DNA of 64,000 nt from JANNSX01 sp963741525 (lineage in GTDB: Bacteria > Pseudomonadota > Alphaproteobacteria > Rhizobiales > Hyphomicrobiaceae): the NCBI GenBank assembly GCA_963741525.1, contig CAVUIW010000028.1, forward strand, positions 496,001 to 560,000, in the 5' to 3' direction. Under the pieces are notes generated by a model. It was not told where the DNA came from. It did not search any database and saw only the letters and a list, made by a program, of their open reading frames with translations. How positions within the stretch are numbered: position 1 is the first letter of the stretch; every line of letters starts with the position of its first letter. Below are positions 8,439 through 16,658 of the stretch, in pieces. A program made the position numbers and the translations under genes.

Positions 8439-9289
8439 CAGCGCCGCCCCCGCTGCGTCGGGTCGAGGGCATCGCGCAGGCCGTCGCCGGCGAGATTGAA
8501 GGCGAGCGCGGTGATCAAGATCGCCGCGCCCGGTATGAACACGAGCCAGGGCGCGGTCAGATAGTAGCTCTGGCTGTCGAAGATCATTTTGCCCCATGAG
8601 GGCATGGGCGGTTGCACGCCGACGCCGACGAAAGACAAGGTCGCCTCGAACAGCACGGTCGTCGCGATGCCGAGCGTGCCGTAGACGAGCACCGTCGGCA
8701 TGAGATGCGGCAGCAGGTGTCGAAACAGAATGCGCGTCGGACTGGCGCCGAGCGCGCGCGCCGCTTCGATGAAATCACGCTCGGAAAGCGCCAGCGTCTC
8801 GGTGTAGACGACGCGAGCGATCTGTACCCAGCTCACCAACGCGATGACCAGGGCAACGATGAACAGCGACGGTTTCAGGATCGCCGCAAGCGCAATGCCG
8901 AGCAGCAGTGCCGGGAAGGCCATCATCAGATCCGTGAAGCGCATGATCGCCGCGCCGATCCGGCCTTTGACATAGCCGGCGGTCACCCCGAGGAGCGTAC
9001 CGATCAACACCGCAAACCCATTGGCGAGCACGCCGATCAAGAGCGAAACCCCGCCGCCATAGAGCACACGCGCCAGCTGATCGCGACCCAGCCGATCCGT
9101 ACCGAACCAGAATCGCTCGGACGGCGGCAACGGCTGGCCGTCGTCGGTGAGCCCGTCCATGAACTGAAAATTCGGATCGTAGGGCGCCAGCACCGGAGCC
9201 AGCAGCGCCGCCAACACGACGAGCACGATGACGGCCAATCCAGCCACCGCCGCCTTGTCTTTCCGGAATGCGCGCCAGAGCTCCCCCAT
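8438..9289 (-). CDS. Peptide/nickel-type ABC transporter permease (DppC type)
   Basis: The protein begins MGELWRAFRKDKAAVAGLAVIVLVVLAALLAPVLAPYDPN, as DppC-like subunits do, with the F-G-T-D-R-LGRD motif (FWFGTDRLGRDQLARV) and the EAA loop DFIEAARALGASPTRILFRHLLPH. About 283 residues. It is first in the minus-strand operon dppC-dppB-dppA-amidase-dppD-dppF. The ATG lies inside a perfect palindrome (CTCCCCC/GGGGGAG around 9281-9298) and no good ribosome binding site precedes it. Either the palindrome replaced the original leader or a GTG further upstream is used. The open frame continues far upstream, but that sequence is antisense to the next genes and is not coding. Confidence 0.92.
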   Translation of the reverse strand: MGELWRAFRKDKAAVAGLAVIVLVVLAALLAPVLAPYDPNFQFMDGLTDDGQPLPPSERFWFGTDRLGRDQLARVLYGGGVSLLIGVLANGFAVLIGTLLGVTAGYVKGRIGAAIMRFTDLMMAFPALLLGIALAAILKPSLFIVALVIALVSWVQIARVVYTETLALSERDFIEAARALGASPTRILFRHLLPHLMPTVLVYGTLGIATTVLFEATLSFVGVGVQPPMPSWGKMIFDSQSYYLTAPWLVFIPGAAILITALAFNLAGDGLRDALDPTQRGRR

Positions 9290-9322
9290 GCGGGGGAGGA
9301 GTGCGGCCGGGGGGTGGGGGTT
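9281..9322. repeat. Palindromic element CTCCCCC-ATGC-type hairpin plus GGTGGGGG tail
   Basis: CTCCCCC and GGGGGAG flank a four-base centre, followed after a short GC-rich stretch by GGGGGGTGGGGGTTGT. The same order, C-rich/G-rich hairpin and then a GGTGGGGGT tail, occurs in both arms of the element at 43863-44158, so this is probably a shorter member of the same dispersed family. Here it overlaps the start codon of the DppC-type permease gene. The remaining stretch to 9532 shows no gene. Confidence 0.6.
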
Positions 9323-9532
9323 GTCAAGGCGATAGGGGTAGTAAGCGTTTCTGTTCAGAATCCCAGCGGGGCAAGCCACCTTCCAATCCCGCACGCCTCC
9401 CATGCGAGCAGGAAAGTGGCCAGTCAACGCGCGGCTGGATAGCGTGGTCTTTAGTGCGAGGCTGCGGGTTCGCTGCCTTGGCCGGGTTCCGCCGTGAGCC
9501 CAGTGATGTGCGTCGGCATGGGAGCAAGGGCA

Positions 9533-10348
9533 ATGCTGATCCGGACGATGGGTGACGTTGAGGCCGCCGGCAAGACGATCGTGATCAATCACGGCGCCGC
9601 CAGCGCGGTCCGCCTTCTCCTCAAAGGCGATGGCGCCGGCTTCAGCGTCTCGGAAGCACGCATGCGATCCGGAACCGTCGCAAACCTCTGGTATAAGAAC
9701 CATTGGGAAGCCAACTATGTCCGCTCCGGCACCGCGGTTCTGGAGGACATGGTCGCGGGCCGTCACTGGAATCTGAAGCCGGGCGACCTCTACCTGGTCG
9801 GCCCGACGGACCGGCACCGCATGACGTCCACTTCCCCTGAAGTCTTTCGCGTCGTCAGCGTCTTCAATCCACCGATCGCGGGCCTGGAGACTCACGATGC
9901 CGACAACTCCTACTCGCCGTCGGGGCCCATCCCGCCGAGGACGGAGCGCATGGTCGTGAGGACGTTGGACGATGTGCGAAATGCAGGGCTTTACACCGGG
10001 AATTCGGTTGGAAGCGGCAGCGTCGCCCACTTCATAACGAGGGACGATCAGGTGGGCTTCTCCTACTCGGCCATCCGCTTCGAGCCCGGCCACCGTTCCG
10101 ATCACAGATACAAGCATCACGTGACGGCCTCTTTGGTCCTCGAAGGTGCGCTCGAGATCACGGAAAGTGGAACCGGGCAGGTCCACCGTCTGGGTCCCGG
10201 CGGGCTCTATCGCGCCGGACCGGAGGACCGGCACCAACTGCACGCTGTTGACGCCGTGCACATGATCAGCGTGTTCAATCCGCCTCTGACGGGCCGGGAA
10301 GCGCTCGATGCCGACGGTGGCTATCCGCTTGTCGAGCCCGGATCGTGA
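9533..10348 (+). CDS. Tandem ectoine-synthase-like (EctC-like) double cupin protein
   Basis: The 271 residues are two homologous ectoine-synthase-type cupins: residues 1-128 (MLIRTMGDVEAAGK ... FNPPIAGLETHDAD) and 140-268 (MVVRTLDDVRNAG ... FNPPLTGREALDADGGYPL). Ectoine synthase is normally one such domain and cyclises N-gamma-acetyl-diaminobutyrate using Fe(II). Aligned by eye with what I recall of the family's metal ligands (Glu, Tyr, His), domain 1 keeps E59, Y87 and H95. Domain 2 keeps Y226 and H234 but has T198 in place of Glu. Several substrate-contact positions also appear changed. No ectA, ectB or ectD gene is nearby. The ATG at 9533 has GGAG about 9 bases upstream; an in-frame GTG at 9494 is less likely. 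The function is uncertain: ectoine-related cyclase, or a repurposed cupin. Confidence 0.88.
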   Translation: MLIRTMGDVEAAGKTIVINHGAASAVRLLLKGDGAGFSVSEARMRSGTVANLWYKNHWEANYVRSGTAVLEDMVAGRHWNLKPGDLYLVGPTDRHRMTSTSPEVFRVVSVFNPPIAGLETHDADNSYSPSGPIPPRTERMVVRTLDDVRNAGLYTGNSVGSGSVAHFITRDDQVGFSYSAIRFEPGHRSDHRYKHHVTASLVLEGALEITESGTGQVHRLGPGGLYRAGPEDRHQLHAVDAVHMISVFNPPLTGREALDADGGYPLVEPGS

Positions 10349-10420
10349 CGGCGGCTGGACCCTCACTTTCGATTCTCCGTAAGCTGCGCCAGCACCACAT
10401 GATCGCGAAGGAGAGAGTCC

Positions 10421-11311
10421 GTGTCTGACGACGCCAAACCCCGCCTGGGATTCATCGGGCTCGGCATGATGGGGCTGCCGATGGCGGCGAACCTCATTCG
10501 CGCCGGGTTTGCGGTCACGAGCTTCGATGCGTCGGCCGAAGCGCTTGCCGCCTTCGCCGGGATGGGCGGGGTCGCGGCGGCTTCCTCGCGAGAGACTGCA
10601 GCCGATGCCCAGATCCTCATCACCATGCTGCCGAACTCGGACATCGTCCGGGACGTGCTGTTGGGCGAAGGCGACGCCGCGAGCGCGCTCGAGCCCAATT
10701 CTCTGATTATCGACATGAGTTCGTCGGCGCCCGAGCGCACGGTCGAGCTCGGGGCAGCGCTTGGCGAGCGGGCGATCCGCCTCGTCGACGCGCCCGTCTC
10801 GGGCCTCGTCACGCGCGCCACCGACGGCACGCTCGCCATCATGGTGGGTGGCGCCAAGGCCGATGTCGAACGCGCGCGGCCGGTGCTCTCGGTGATGGGC
10901 CGCGCCATTACGGAGACGGGACCGCTCGGCTCCGGCCACGCCATGAAGGCGCTCAACAACTACGTCTCGGCGGCAGGGTTCGTGGCGGCGTGCGAGGCGC
11001 TGATCGTGGGCGAGCGCTTCGGCCTCGATCCAGCCGTCATGATCGATGTCCTCAACATGTCCTCTGGCCGCAACAATTCGACCGAGACGAAGATGAAGCC
11101 GCACGTGCTGTCGGGCGGGTTCCGCTCGGGCTTCTCGCTCGCCCTCATGGCGAAGGACAATCGCACGGCAGCGGCGCTGGCGGAGAGCCTGGGGCTTCCC
11201 ACCAAGGAGATCGCTGCTTCCGCCGATCTGTGGGAGGCGGCGTCGCAGGCGTTGGGCCGTGGGGCGGATCATACGGAGATGTACCGGTTTCTGGCGGAGA
11301 GGGATCGGTAG
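10421..11311 (+). CDS. NAD(P)-dependent 3-hydroxyisobutyrate dehydrogenase-like oxidoreductase
   Basis: A beta-hydroxyacid dehydrogenase of 296 residues. The N-terminal Rossmann motif is GFIGLGMMGLPMAANLIRAG, the substrate motif is DAPVSGLVTRATDGTLAIMVGG, and the catalytic Lys is in GSGHAMKALNNYVSA. The C-terminal all-helical domain is complete (FSLALMAKDNRTAAALAESLGLP). The start is GTG at 10421 with AAGGAGAG seven to ten bases upstream. It follows the EctC-like gene by 72 bases on the same strand, so co-expression is likely. Substrates in this family include 3-hydroxyisobutyrate, tartronate semialdehyde and succinic semialdehyde; the sequence alone does not separate them. Confidence 0.93.
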   Translation: MSDDAKPRLGFIGLGMMGLPMAANLIRAGFAVTSFDASAEALAAFAGMGGVAAASSRETAADAQILITMLPNSDIVRDVLLGEGDAASALEPNSLIIDMSSSAPERTVELGAALGERAIRLVDAPVSGLVTRATDGTLAIMVGGAKADVERARPVLSVMGRAITETGPLGSGHAMKALNNYVSAAGFVAACEALIVGERFGLDPAVMIDVLNMSSGRNNSTETKMKPHVLSGGFRSGFSLALMAKDNRTAAALAESLGLPTKEIAASADLWEAASQALGRGADHTEMYRFLAERDR

Positions 11312-11321
11312 GCGCGTCGCG

Positions 11322-11405
11322 CCGGCGAATGGCGAACAGCGAACGGCGAATGGGGCAACGGACGATTCGCCTTTTCCTCCACCACTCGCCATTCGCCATT
11401 CGCCC
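11322..11405. repeat. Inverted repeat of GGCGAATGG/CCATTCGCC words
   Basis: GGCGAATGGCGAACAGCGAA and a second GGCGAATGG copy on the left are answered by CTCGCCATTCGCCATTCGCC on the right, around a loop with CTTTTCCTCC. It lies immediately after the dehydrogenase stop and may act as a bidirectional stem-loop or terminator. The design, a short word in tandem with an inverted tandem copy, matches the element at 5771-5846. Confidence 0.7.
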
Positions 11406-11849
11406 TCTTCACAGCCAACGCTCCGCCATCTTCCGGCTCGCCACCGCGAGTTGGGCTCAAAAATCGAGGGGCGCGGGGCGATCTCGAAGCCGCGGGCCGA
11501 AGGAGAATTTGTAAGGCGACCTCTCGATCGCCCCGCCGGCGTTTTCGGAGCTTGGCTTGGTCACCTGAAAAGCCGAGCTGCTTCGGGGAAGGGAGTTCCC
11601 ACCCCTTCCGGACCAAGGTGCACCCTGCCTTCGAGCCTGCGTTGGCCCTTGGGCAGCCGCCGGTCACTCCGCGCTTCGTTAGACGCCTCTGCAGAAACGC
11701 CCCTCGCCGGGTGACGGACGGATTATGCGTGCGGTGGCAGTATGCGAGGATAATTTCTTTGCCGCTATGGTGAATGAAAACGAAATGCTTGTGGGGGGGG
11801 GGGGGGGATGGATGGGCGACAGAAGATAGCAGTGCACAGGCCGCTTCCT
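11406..11849. other. Intergenic stretch without a convincing gene; contains a G15 run
   Basis: No frame here has family features. Two things are visible. A possible large stem-loop spans about 11553-11627, where CTTGGTC pairs with GACCAAG and an inner GGAAGGG pairs with CCCCTTCC. An uninterrupted run of 15 G lies at 11793-11807. The run is unusual and is also a place where read consensus is unreliable. Confidence 0.5.
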
Positions 11850-11932
11850 GTAGGTTGGGTCGAGCAAAGCGAAGACCCAACAAGCGGCACCCGGAAAATC
11901 GTTGGATCTTCACTTTGCTCGACCCAACCTAC
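11850..11932. repeat. Long inverted repeat GTAGGTTGGGTCGAGC / GCTCGACCCAACCTAC
   Basis: The left arm at 11850-11881 and the right arm at 11901-11932 are near-perfect complements of about 32 bases around a 19-base loop. The core GTAGGTTGGGTCGAGCAAAG resembles a widespread REP-like palindrome (GTAGGTTGGGTYGAGCG type) seen in many bacteria. The right arm covers the last codon of the kinase gene on the minus strand, so it may serve as a terminator for that gene. Confidence 0.75.
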
Positions 11933-12945
11933 ATCCCAAACCTCCGCATGTACGCCTCGCACAGCGCCACCGTATCCCGCGTGTATTGCACGCCCATCGA
12001 CTGCGCCAGCTCCGTCTCTGAATGCGAGCCGATCCATGCGACGAGCAACAGACGCCGCAGCATGACGAAGGTCGGGATCTCGGCTTCGTCGGCGGCGCTG
12101 AGCGGGGCGACGCGCCGGTAGCCGCGAACCCAGGCCGCCAACAACTCCGGTACCTCCGGCTTGTGCTCAAAGAAGGAGACGGTCGTCGCGCAATCGTACA
12201 TCAGCCAGGAGAAGCCGCAGTCGTCGAAGTCGATGGCTTTGACGGTGCGGCCATCCATCAGCAGATTGGCGAGCCGCATGTCGCAATGGATGAGGTCGAA
12301 GCGCTCGGGGCCCTTGCCGTAGCGAAAGAGCCGCTGCTCGATGAGGTCGACGGCCTTCTGGAACACCGCCGTGATCTCTGGCGTGAAGCCCATGCCGTCT
12401 TTCCAGCGGCCCCAATGTGGCGTCGCGCCGAGGCTCGTCGCGAAATCCCAGGTGTGACGCTCGAAAGTGGCGGGCTTCTTCCACGTGCGCACATGGCGAT
12501 GCATCTTCGCCGCCATCTCGCCCAAGGTCTCGAAGCCGGCGACGTCGTTCTCGGCCGGCTCGGCGCCCGTCTCCCAGTCGAACAGCACGACGTGGCGCTG
12601 CCGTGGCAGGAGGTCATGCGCGACGACCTGAATGAACTCGCTGTCCTTGCCGGCAATCGGAACCGGCGTCAGCACATCGGCCTCTTTGCGCAACGCGATG
12701 CACCAGGCAAGTTCGGAGGCGATAGCGGTCTTGGAGTGATAGCCCTCGCGGTGTACCCGCAGCGCCCATTTCCGGCCGCTCGCCCCATCCTCGATCTTGT
12801 AGGTCGCATTCTCGGAGAGGTTGATCATCTTCACCGACACGCCAGCGGGGAGCGCGAACCGGCCGACCGCCGATTGGGCGAGAACGAGCAGGCGGCGAAG
12901 CTGCTCCTCATGGGGAAGCTGATAGAAGTCGGTCATCTCGCTCAT
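11929..12945 (-). CDS. APH-family small-molecule kinase of the BMC locus (amino-alcohol kinase candidate)
   Basis: This phosphotransferase of the aminoglycoside phosphotransferase/choline kinase fold has 338 residues. The catalytic loop is LIHCDMRLANLL (HxDxxxxN) and the metal-binding DFG equivalent is AIDFDDCGFSWLMYD; ALRVHREGYHSK holds the nucleotide-site region. The ATG at 12945 has GGAGGA before it. It is divergent from the class III aminotransferase-type gene across 221 bases. In RMM/AAU-type microcompartments an APH-family kinase phosphorylates 1-amino-2-propanol, and a PLP phospholyase then eliminates phosphate and ammonia. This gene and its neighbour match that pair, so amino-propanol (or a related amino alcohol) is the inferred substrate. 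Confidence 0.88.
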   Translation of the reverse strand: MSEMTDFYQLPHEEQLRRLLVLAQSAVGRFALPAGVSVKMINLSENATYKIEDGASGRKWALRVHREGYHSKTAIASELAWCIALRKEADVLTPVPIAGKDSEFIQVVAHDLLPRQRHVVLFDWETGAEPAENDVAGFETLGEMAAKMHRHVRTWKKPATFERHTWDFATSLGATPHWGRWKDGMGFTPEITAVFQKAVDLIEQRLFRYGKGPERFDLIHCDMRLANLLMDGRTVKAIDFDDCGFSWLMYDCATTVSFFEHKPEVPELLAAWVRGYRRVAPLSAADEAEIPTFVMLRRLLLVAWIGSHSETELAQSMGVQYTRDTVALCEAYMRRFGM

Positions 12946-13166
12946 TCCTCCGACCGTTGCAGAGCTGTCACGGCATGCTGGTCAAATTTAGTTTTCAACA
13001 ACTTGACCGCAGGCCCCGCGGGTTTGACAAGCCCCGTCTTCGGACAGGGTTGAAGGATATCCACTGCCCAACGGCCGCCCGGGCAGATGTCAAGTTTGGC
13101 CCGTCCTCTGTCAAGCCGCGAATCGGATAAGCAATCAAACTCTAGGCCGGTTCGGAGAGGTGTGCC
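12946..13166. promoter_or_regulatory. Divergent control region of the BMC locus with GTCAAG words
   Basis: The region between the kinase and the phospholyase gene carries repeated TTGAC/GTCAA words: CTTGAC at 13002, TTGACAAG at 13024, and TGTCAAG at 13088 and again at 13109. The last two are exact direct repeats whose starts are 21 bases apart, two helical turns. Such spacing suits a dimeric regulator or two half sites. The regulator is not encoded next to it. TTGACA at 13024 could also serve as a -35 box, but no convincing -10 was found. Confidence 0.4.
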
Positions 13167-14438
13167 TTGAGCGTCGAGAAGCAGGAGTTCCTGGAGCGCT
13201 CGAAAGAGTTCTGGAACCCCCACAAGACCCAGTTCTGGCAGGACCAGGGCGTCGATCTCGTCATCGACCGCCGCGAGGGTTATCTGCTCTACGACATGGA
13301 TGGGCGGCGGCTGATCGACGTCCATCTGAACGGCGGCACCTACAATCTCGGCCACCGCAACCCCGAGCTCATCGCCGTCATGAAGGCGGCGACCGAGCGC
13401 TTCGATATGGGCAATCACCACTTTCCGGCGCTCGCCCGCACCGCGCTCGCCGAGGCGCTCGCCGCCTGCACGCCGGGCGATCTGCAATACACCATCTATG
13501 GCGCGGGCGGGGCAGAGGCGATCGATATCGCCATCAAGACCGCGCGCCATGCCATGCAGAAGCGCAAGATCGTCTCGATCGTCAAAGCCTATCACGGCCA
13601 TACGGGCCTCGCGGTCATGACCGGCGCCGAGCGCTTCTCGAAGACGTTTCTCTCCGAGGATCGCATGGGCGAGTTCGTCCAGGTGCCGTTTAACGACCTC
13701 GACGCCATGGAGGACGCGCTCAAGAAACGCGACGCCGCCGCCGTCATCATGGAGACGATCCCCGCCACCTATGGCTTCCCGATGCCGAAGGAGGGCTATC
13801 TCCCGGCGGTCAAGAAGCTCTGCGAGCGCTACGACGCGCTCTACATCTGCGACGAGGTGCAGACCGGTTTCATGCGCTGCGGTACCATGTGGGGCATCGA
13901 GAAATACGGCGTCGTCCCCGACATCATGGTAATCGGAAAGGGCATCACGGGCGGAATTTATCCAATCTCCTGCTGCGTCGTCTCGGCCAAATACGCCGGC
14001 TGGCTGAAGCAGGATGGCTTCGCGCACATGTCGACGGCCGGCGGCGGCGAGATCGGCTGCATCGTCGCCATGAAGGTGCTGGAAATCTGCCAGCGGCCGG
14101 AAGTGGCGAGCATGGTCGGCTACATCTCGAACTTCATCCGCGCCGGCTTGAACGAGATCCAGGACCTCTATCCTGACTTCTTCACCGGCATCCGCCAGAA
14201 CGGTGTCGTCATGGGGCTGGAATTCAATCACCCCGAGGGCGCCAAGCCCGTGATGAAGCACCTCTACCAGAACGGCGTGTGGGCGATTTTCTCGACGCTC
14301 GATCCGCGCGTGCTGCAGTTCAAGCCGGGCATCCTGATGACGCAGGCGCTCTCGGAGGAGCTGCTGCGGCGTGTCGAGGTCGCGATCGGTGCGGCGCGCG
14401 CGGAAGTGATGGGCACGGGCCTCAGGAGGAGTGCCTGA
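13167..14438 (+). CDS. Class III PLP enzyme of the BMC locus (amino-alcohol-phosphate phospholyase candidate)
   Basis: A fold-type I class III aminotransferase relative of 423 residues, with GTYNLGHRNPELIAVMKAA, YGAGGAEAIDIAIKTARHA, LYICDEVQTGF and the PLP lysine in MVIGKGITGG (K258). The start is TTG at 13167 with GGAGAGG six bases ahead. The stop overlaps the next ATG (TGATG), so it is coupled to the aldehyde dehydrogenase. Relatives in the same position of RMM/AAU microcompartment loci act as phospholyases that turn aminopropanol phosphate into propionaldehyde. That role is inferred from context (divergent APH-type kinase, downstream acylating dehydrogenase and shell genes). An ordinary transaminase is the alternative. 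Confidence 0.87.
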   Translation: MSVEKQEFLERSKEFWNPHKTQFWQDQGVDLVIDRREGYLLYDMDGRRLIDVHLNGGTYNLGHRNPELIAVMKAATERFDMGNHHFPALARTALAEALAACTPGDLQYTIYGAGGAEAIDIAIKTARHAMQKRKIVSIVKAYHGHTGLAVMTGAERFSKTFLSEDRMGEFVQVPFNDLDAMEDALKKRDAAAVIMETIPATYGFPMPKEGYLPAVKKLCERYDALYICDEVQTGFMRCGTMWGIEKYGVVPDIMVIGKGITGGIYPISCCVVSAKYAGWLKQDGFAHMSTAGGGEIGCIVAMKVLEICQRPEVASMVGYISNFIRAGLNEIQDLYPDFFTGIRQNGVVMGLEFNHPEGAKPVMKHLYQNGVWAIFSTLDPRVLQFKPGILMTQALSEELLRRVEVAIGAARAEVMGTGLRRSA

Positions 14439-16034
14439 TGGACCCTCAAGTCCGCACGCTTGTCGATATCACGACCTCGCCAGAGGCGCTGGCCGCCCAG
14501 GCTGATATGGTGCTGGAACGGGCAAAATGGGCGTCGGAAGTGTTCCAGCGCTACGACCGCCCCCGCACACTTGCCATTGCCGAGGCGGTGGCGAAGGCGG
14601 CGCATGCGAAGGCCGGCGAGTATGCGGAATGGGCCGTCAAGGAGACCGGGTTCGGCGTCGCCGCCCACAAGAAGATCAAGAACGAGATGACGAGCCTCCC
14701 CTTCCTCGACTTCTACCGGGAATGGGACTTCGTCAATCCGAAGGCGAATTCGCTACGCAAGATCGTCGAGGTACCGCGGCCGGCGGGCGTCATCTTCGCG
14801 CTCGTGCCCTCGACCAATCCGATCGCGACCATCAACTTCAAGATCATCTGCGCGATGCTGACGCGCAACGCCATCGTGCTCTCGCCGCATCCGGCGGCGC
14901 GCGAGTGTGGTGTCGATGCGGTGCGCACGCTGGCGGCTGCGGCCGAGGCGGCGGGCGCCCCCGATGGCGCCATCCAGGTGATCGAGCGGCCGAACATTCC
15001 ACTCATCGAGGAGTTCATGCGGTCCGACAAGACCGACGTGATCCTGGCGACCGGCGGCACGGCGATGGTGCGCTCGGCCTACTCCTCGTCCAATCCGGCG
15101 ATCGGTGTCGGCCCGGGCAACGCGCCGGTGCTCGTCGATGCGACCGCCGATCTCAAGGCCGCCGCGCAGCACATCACCGACAGTAAGGCGTTCGACAATT
15201 CGGTGCTGTGTACGTCGGAGTCCGTGCTTATCACGGTCGCCGAGGCTGAGAAGGAATTGTCGCGCGAGCTAGAGCGCGCCGGCTGCCATATCTGTTCGGT
15301 GGAGGAGACGGCACTTCTGCGCAGCTATCTCTTCCACGAGCGCGGGTTCAATGTTGAGGCGCTCGGCCGCGACGCGCCCTGGATCGCCGGGCAGGCCGGC
15401 TTCAAAGTGCCGCCAAGGATCCGCGTGCTCGTCACGCCCGTGACGCTCATCGGCGTCGACGAGCCACTCTCGCGCGAGAAGCTCTGCCCGGTGCTCGCCA
15501 TGCTGACGACGCGCGGCAAGAACTCAAGCACTCGCCATGAGCCGCGCCGTGCTGCGCCACTCCGGCGCCGGTCACTCGGCGGCGATCCACAGTCACGATC
15601 CTCAGATGGTCATGGACTTCTCGACCGCCGTCGAAGCTTACCGCGTCGTCGTCAACGCGCCCTGCTCGACGGGGGCGTCCGGTTTCGAGACGCATCTGCC
15701 ACCGACCTTCACGATCGGCACTGGCTACTACGGCCGCTCCTCGATCGGCGAGAACATCGGCCCGCAGCACCTCGTGCACTGGACGCAGGTCGCCTATCAC
15801 AAGGACAGTGCCGACGCGATCATGCGGCTCGAAAGTGTCGAGCGCCGTTTCGAGGGACCGTTGCCGGAGGCACCGTCGGACGGCGTGCCGGGAAAATCCT
15901 TCGCGGCGCTCAGAGCGGAGAACGCGGCGCTGAAGCATGCGGGCGGGGGGAGTGGCGACCTTTCGGGCGCTCAGCTGCGCGAGGAGATCCGGCGCATTAT
16001 CGCCGAGGAGCTCCGTCAGGCCTTGAAGGGATAG
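14438..16034 (+). CDS. Acylating aldehyde dehydrogenase of the BMC locus, frameshifted near 15518-15536
   Basis: The first part (MDPQVRTLVDITTSPEAL to EPLSREKLCPVLAMLTTRGK) and the second part (ALAMSRAVLRHSGAGHSAAIHSHD to the end) are the two halves of one CoA-acylating aldehyde dehydrogenase but lie in different frames. The shift falls between 15518 and 15536. The Cys nucleophile region is FDNSVLCTSES and the cofactor-side motif is GGTAMVRSAYSSSNPAIGVGPGNAP. It would convert the propionaldehyde-type product to acyl-CoA in the lumen. The C-terminal tail, after a Gly-rich linker, is the amphipathic helix LREEIRRIIAEELRQAL, a typical shell-targeting (encapsulation) peptide. Both halves look well conserved, so a sequencing indel is as likely as a real mutation. 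Confidence 0.9.
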
Positions 16035-16658
16035 ATGATGGCCGAACTTCGCTCCAACATCTTCCTCGACCGCCTGCAGCCGCAGACGCTCGCCTATCTG
16101 TCGACCTGGATCCGGGGCACTCTGCCGCGCGCGGACATGGCCGCGCAAGTGATCGAGGTGGCGCCCGGCCTCGACATCGAGGCGCTGACGGACGTCGCCT
16201 TGAAGCACGCGAACGTCAAGGCCGGCATCCTCGTGGTCGAGCGGCAGTTCGGCTATCTGGAATTTCATTCGCGCTCGACTTCGGAGGTGCTGGCGGCAGC
16301 GGCCGAGGTGCTGCGCGAGCTTGGCGCCAAGCCGGGTGACGCCCGCAAGCCCGAGGTGCTTGCCAGCAAAGTGCTGACTCGCGTCGATCACCAGCACGCC
16401 TTCCTCATCAACCGCAATCGCATAGGCTCGATGGTACTGGGCGGCAATTCCGTTTTCGTGCTGGAGATGCAACCGGCCTCCTACGCGATCCTCGCCACCA
16501 ACGAGGCCGAGAAGGCCGCCAACATCAAAGTCATCGACTATCGCATGATCGGCGCGACGGGCCGCGTCTATCTCGCCGGGCGAGAAGCCGAGATCCGCAA
16601 CGCGCGCGATGCCGCCGAGGCCGCGCTGCAGAATGCGGCGCGGAGCTCCAGCACATGA
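16035..16658 (+). CDS. Tandem-domain microcompartment shell protein (BMC-T), copy 1
   Basis: The 207 residues hold two BMC folds. The second is clearest: VFVLEMQPASYAILATNEAEKAANIKVIDYRMIGATGRVYLAGREAEIRNARDAAEAAL. The first is around QVIEVAPGLDIEALTDVALKHANVKAGILVVERQFGYLEF. BMC-T proteins form trimeric pseudohexamers in the shell, often with a central pore. Two consecutive ATG codons (16035 and 16038) follow the dehydrogenase stop directly, and MAELRS at 16038 lines up with MTELRV of the paralogue at 17851, so either start is possible. It overlaps the next gene by four bases. Confidence 0.93.
   Translation: MMAELRSNIFLDRLQPQTLAYLSTWIRGTLPRADMAAQVIEVAPGLDIEALTDVALKHANVKAGILVVERQFGYLEFHSRSTSEVLAAAAEVLRELGAKPGDARKPEVLASKVLTRVDHQHAFLINRNRIGSMVLGGNSVFVLEMQPASYAILATNEAEKAANIKVIDYRMIGATGRVYLAGREAEIRNARDAAEAALQNAARSSST

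Noticed and set aside
9533..10348. Ordinary ectoine biosynthesis gene
   Set aside because: No ectA, ectB or ectD adjacent, protein is a tandem duplication, and several substrate and metal positions differ between the halves.
9290..11392. Upstream extension of the DppC-type permease frame to 984 codons
   Set aside because: Only the last 283 codons resemble the permease; the rest is antisense to the EctC-like and dehydrogenase genes.
12942..14261. Minus-strand open frame of 439 codons antisense to the class III phospholyase
   Set aside because: The sense strand holds all PLP-enzyme motifs with a proper start; the antisense product has none.
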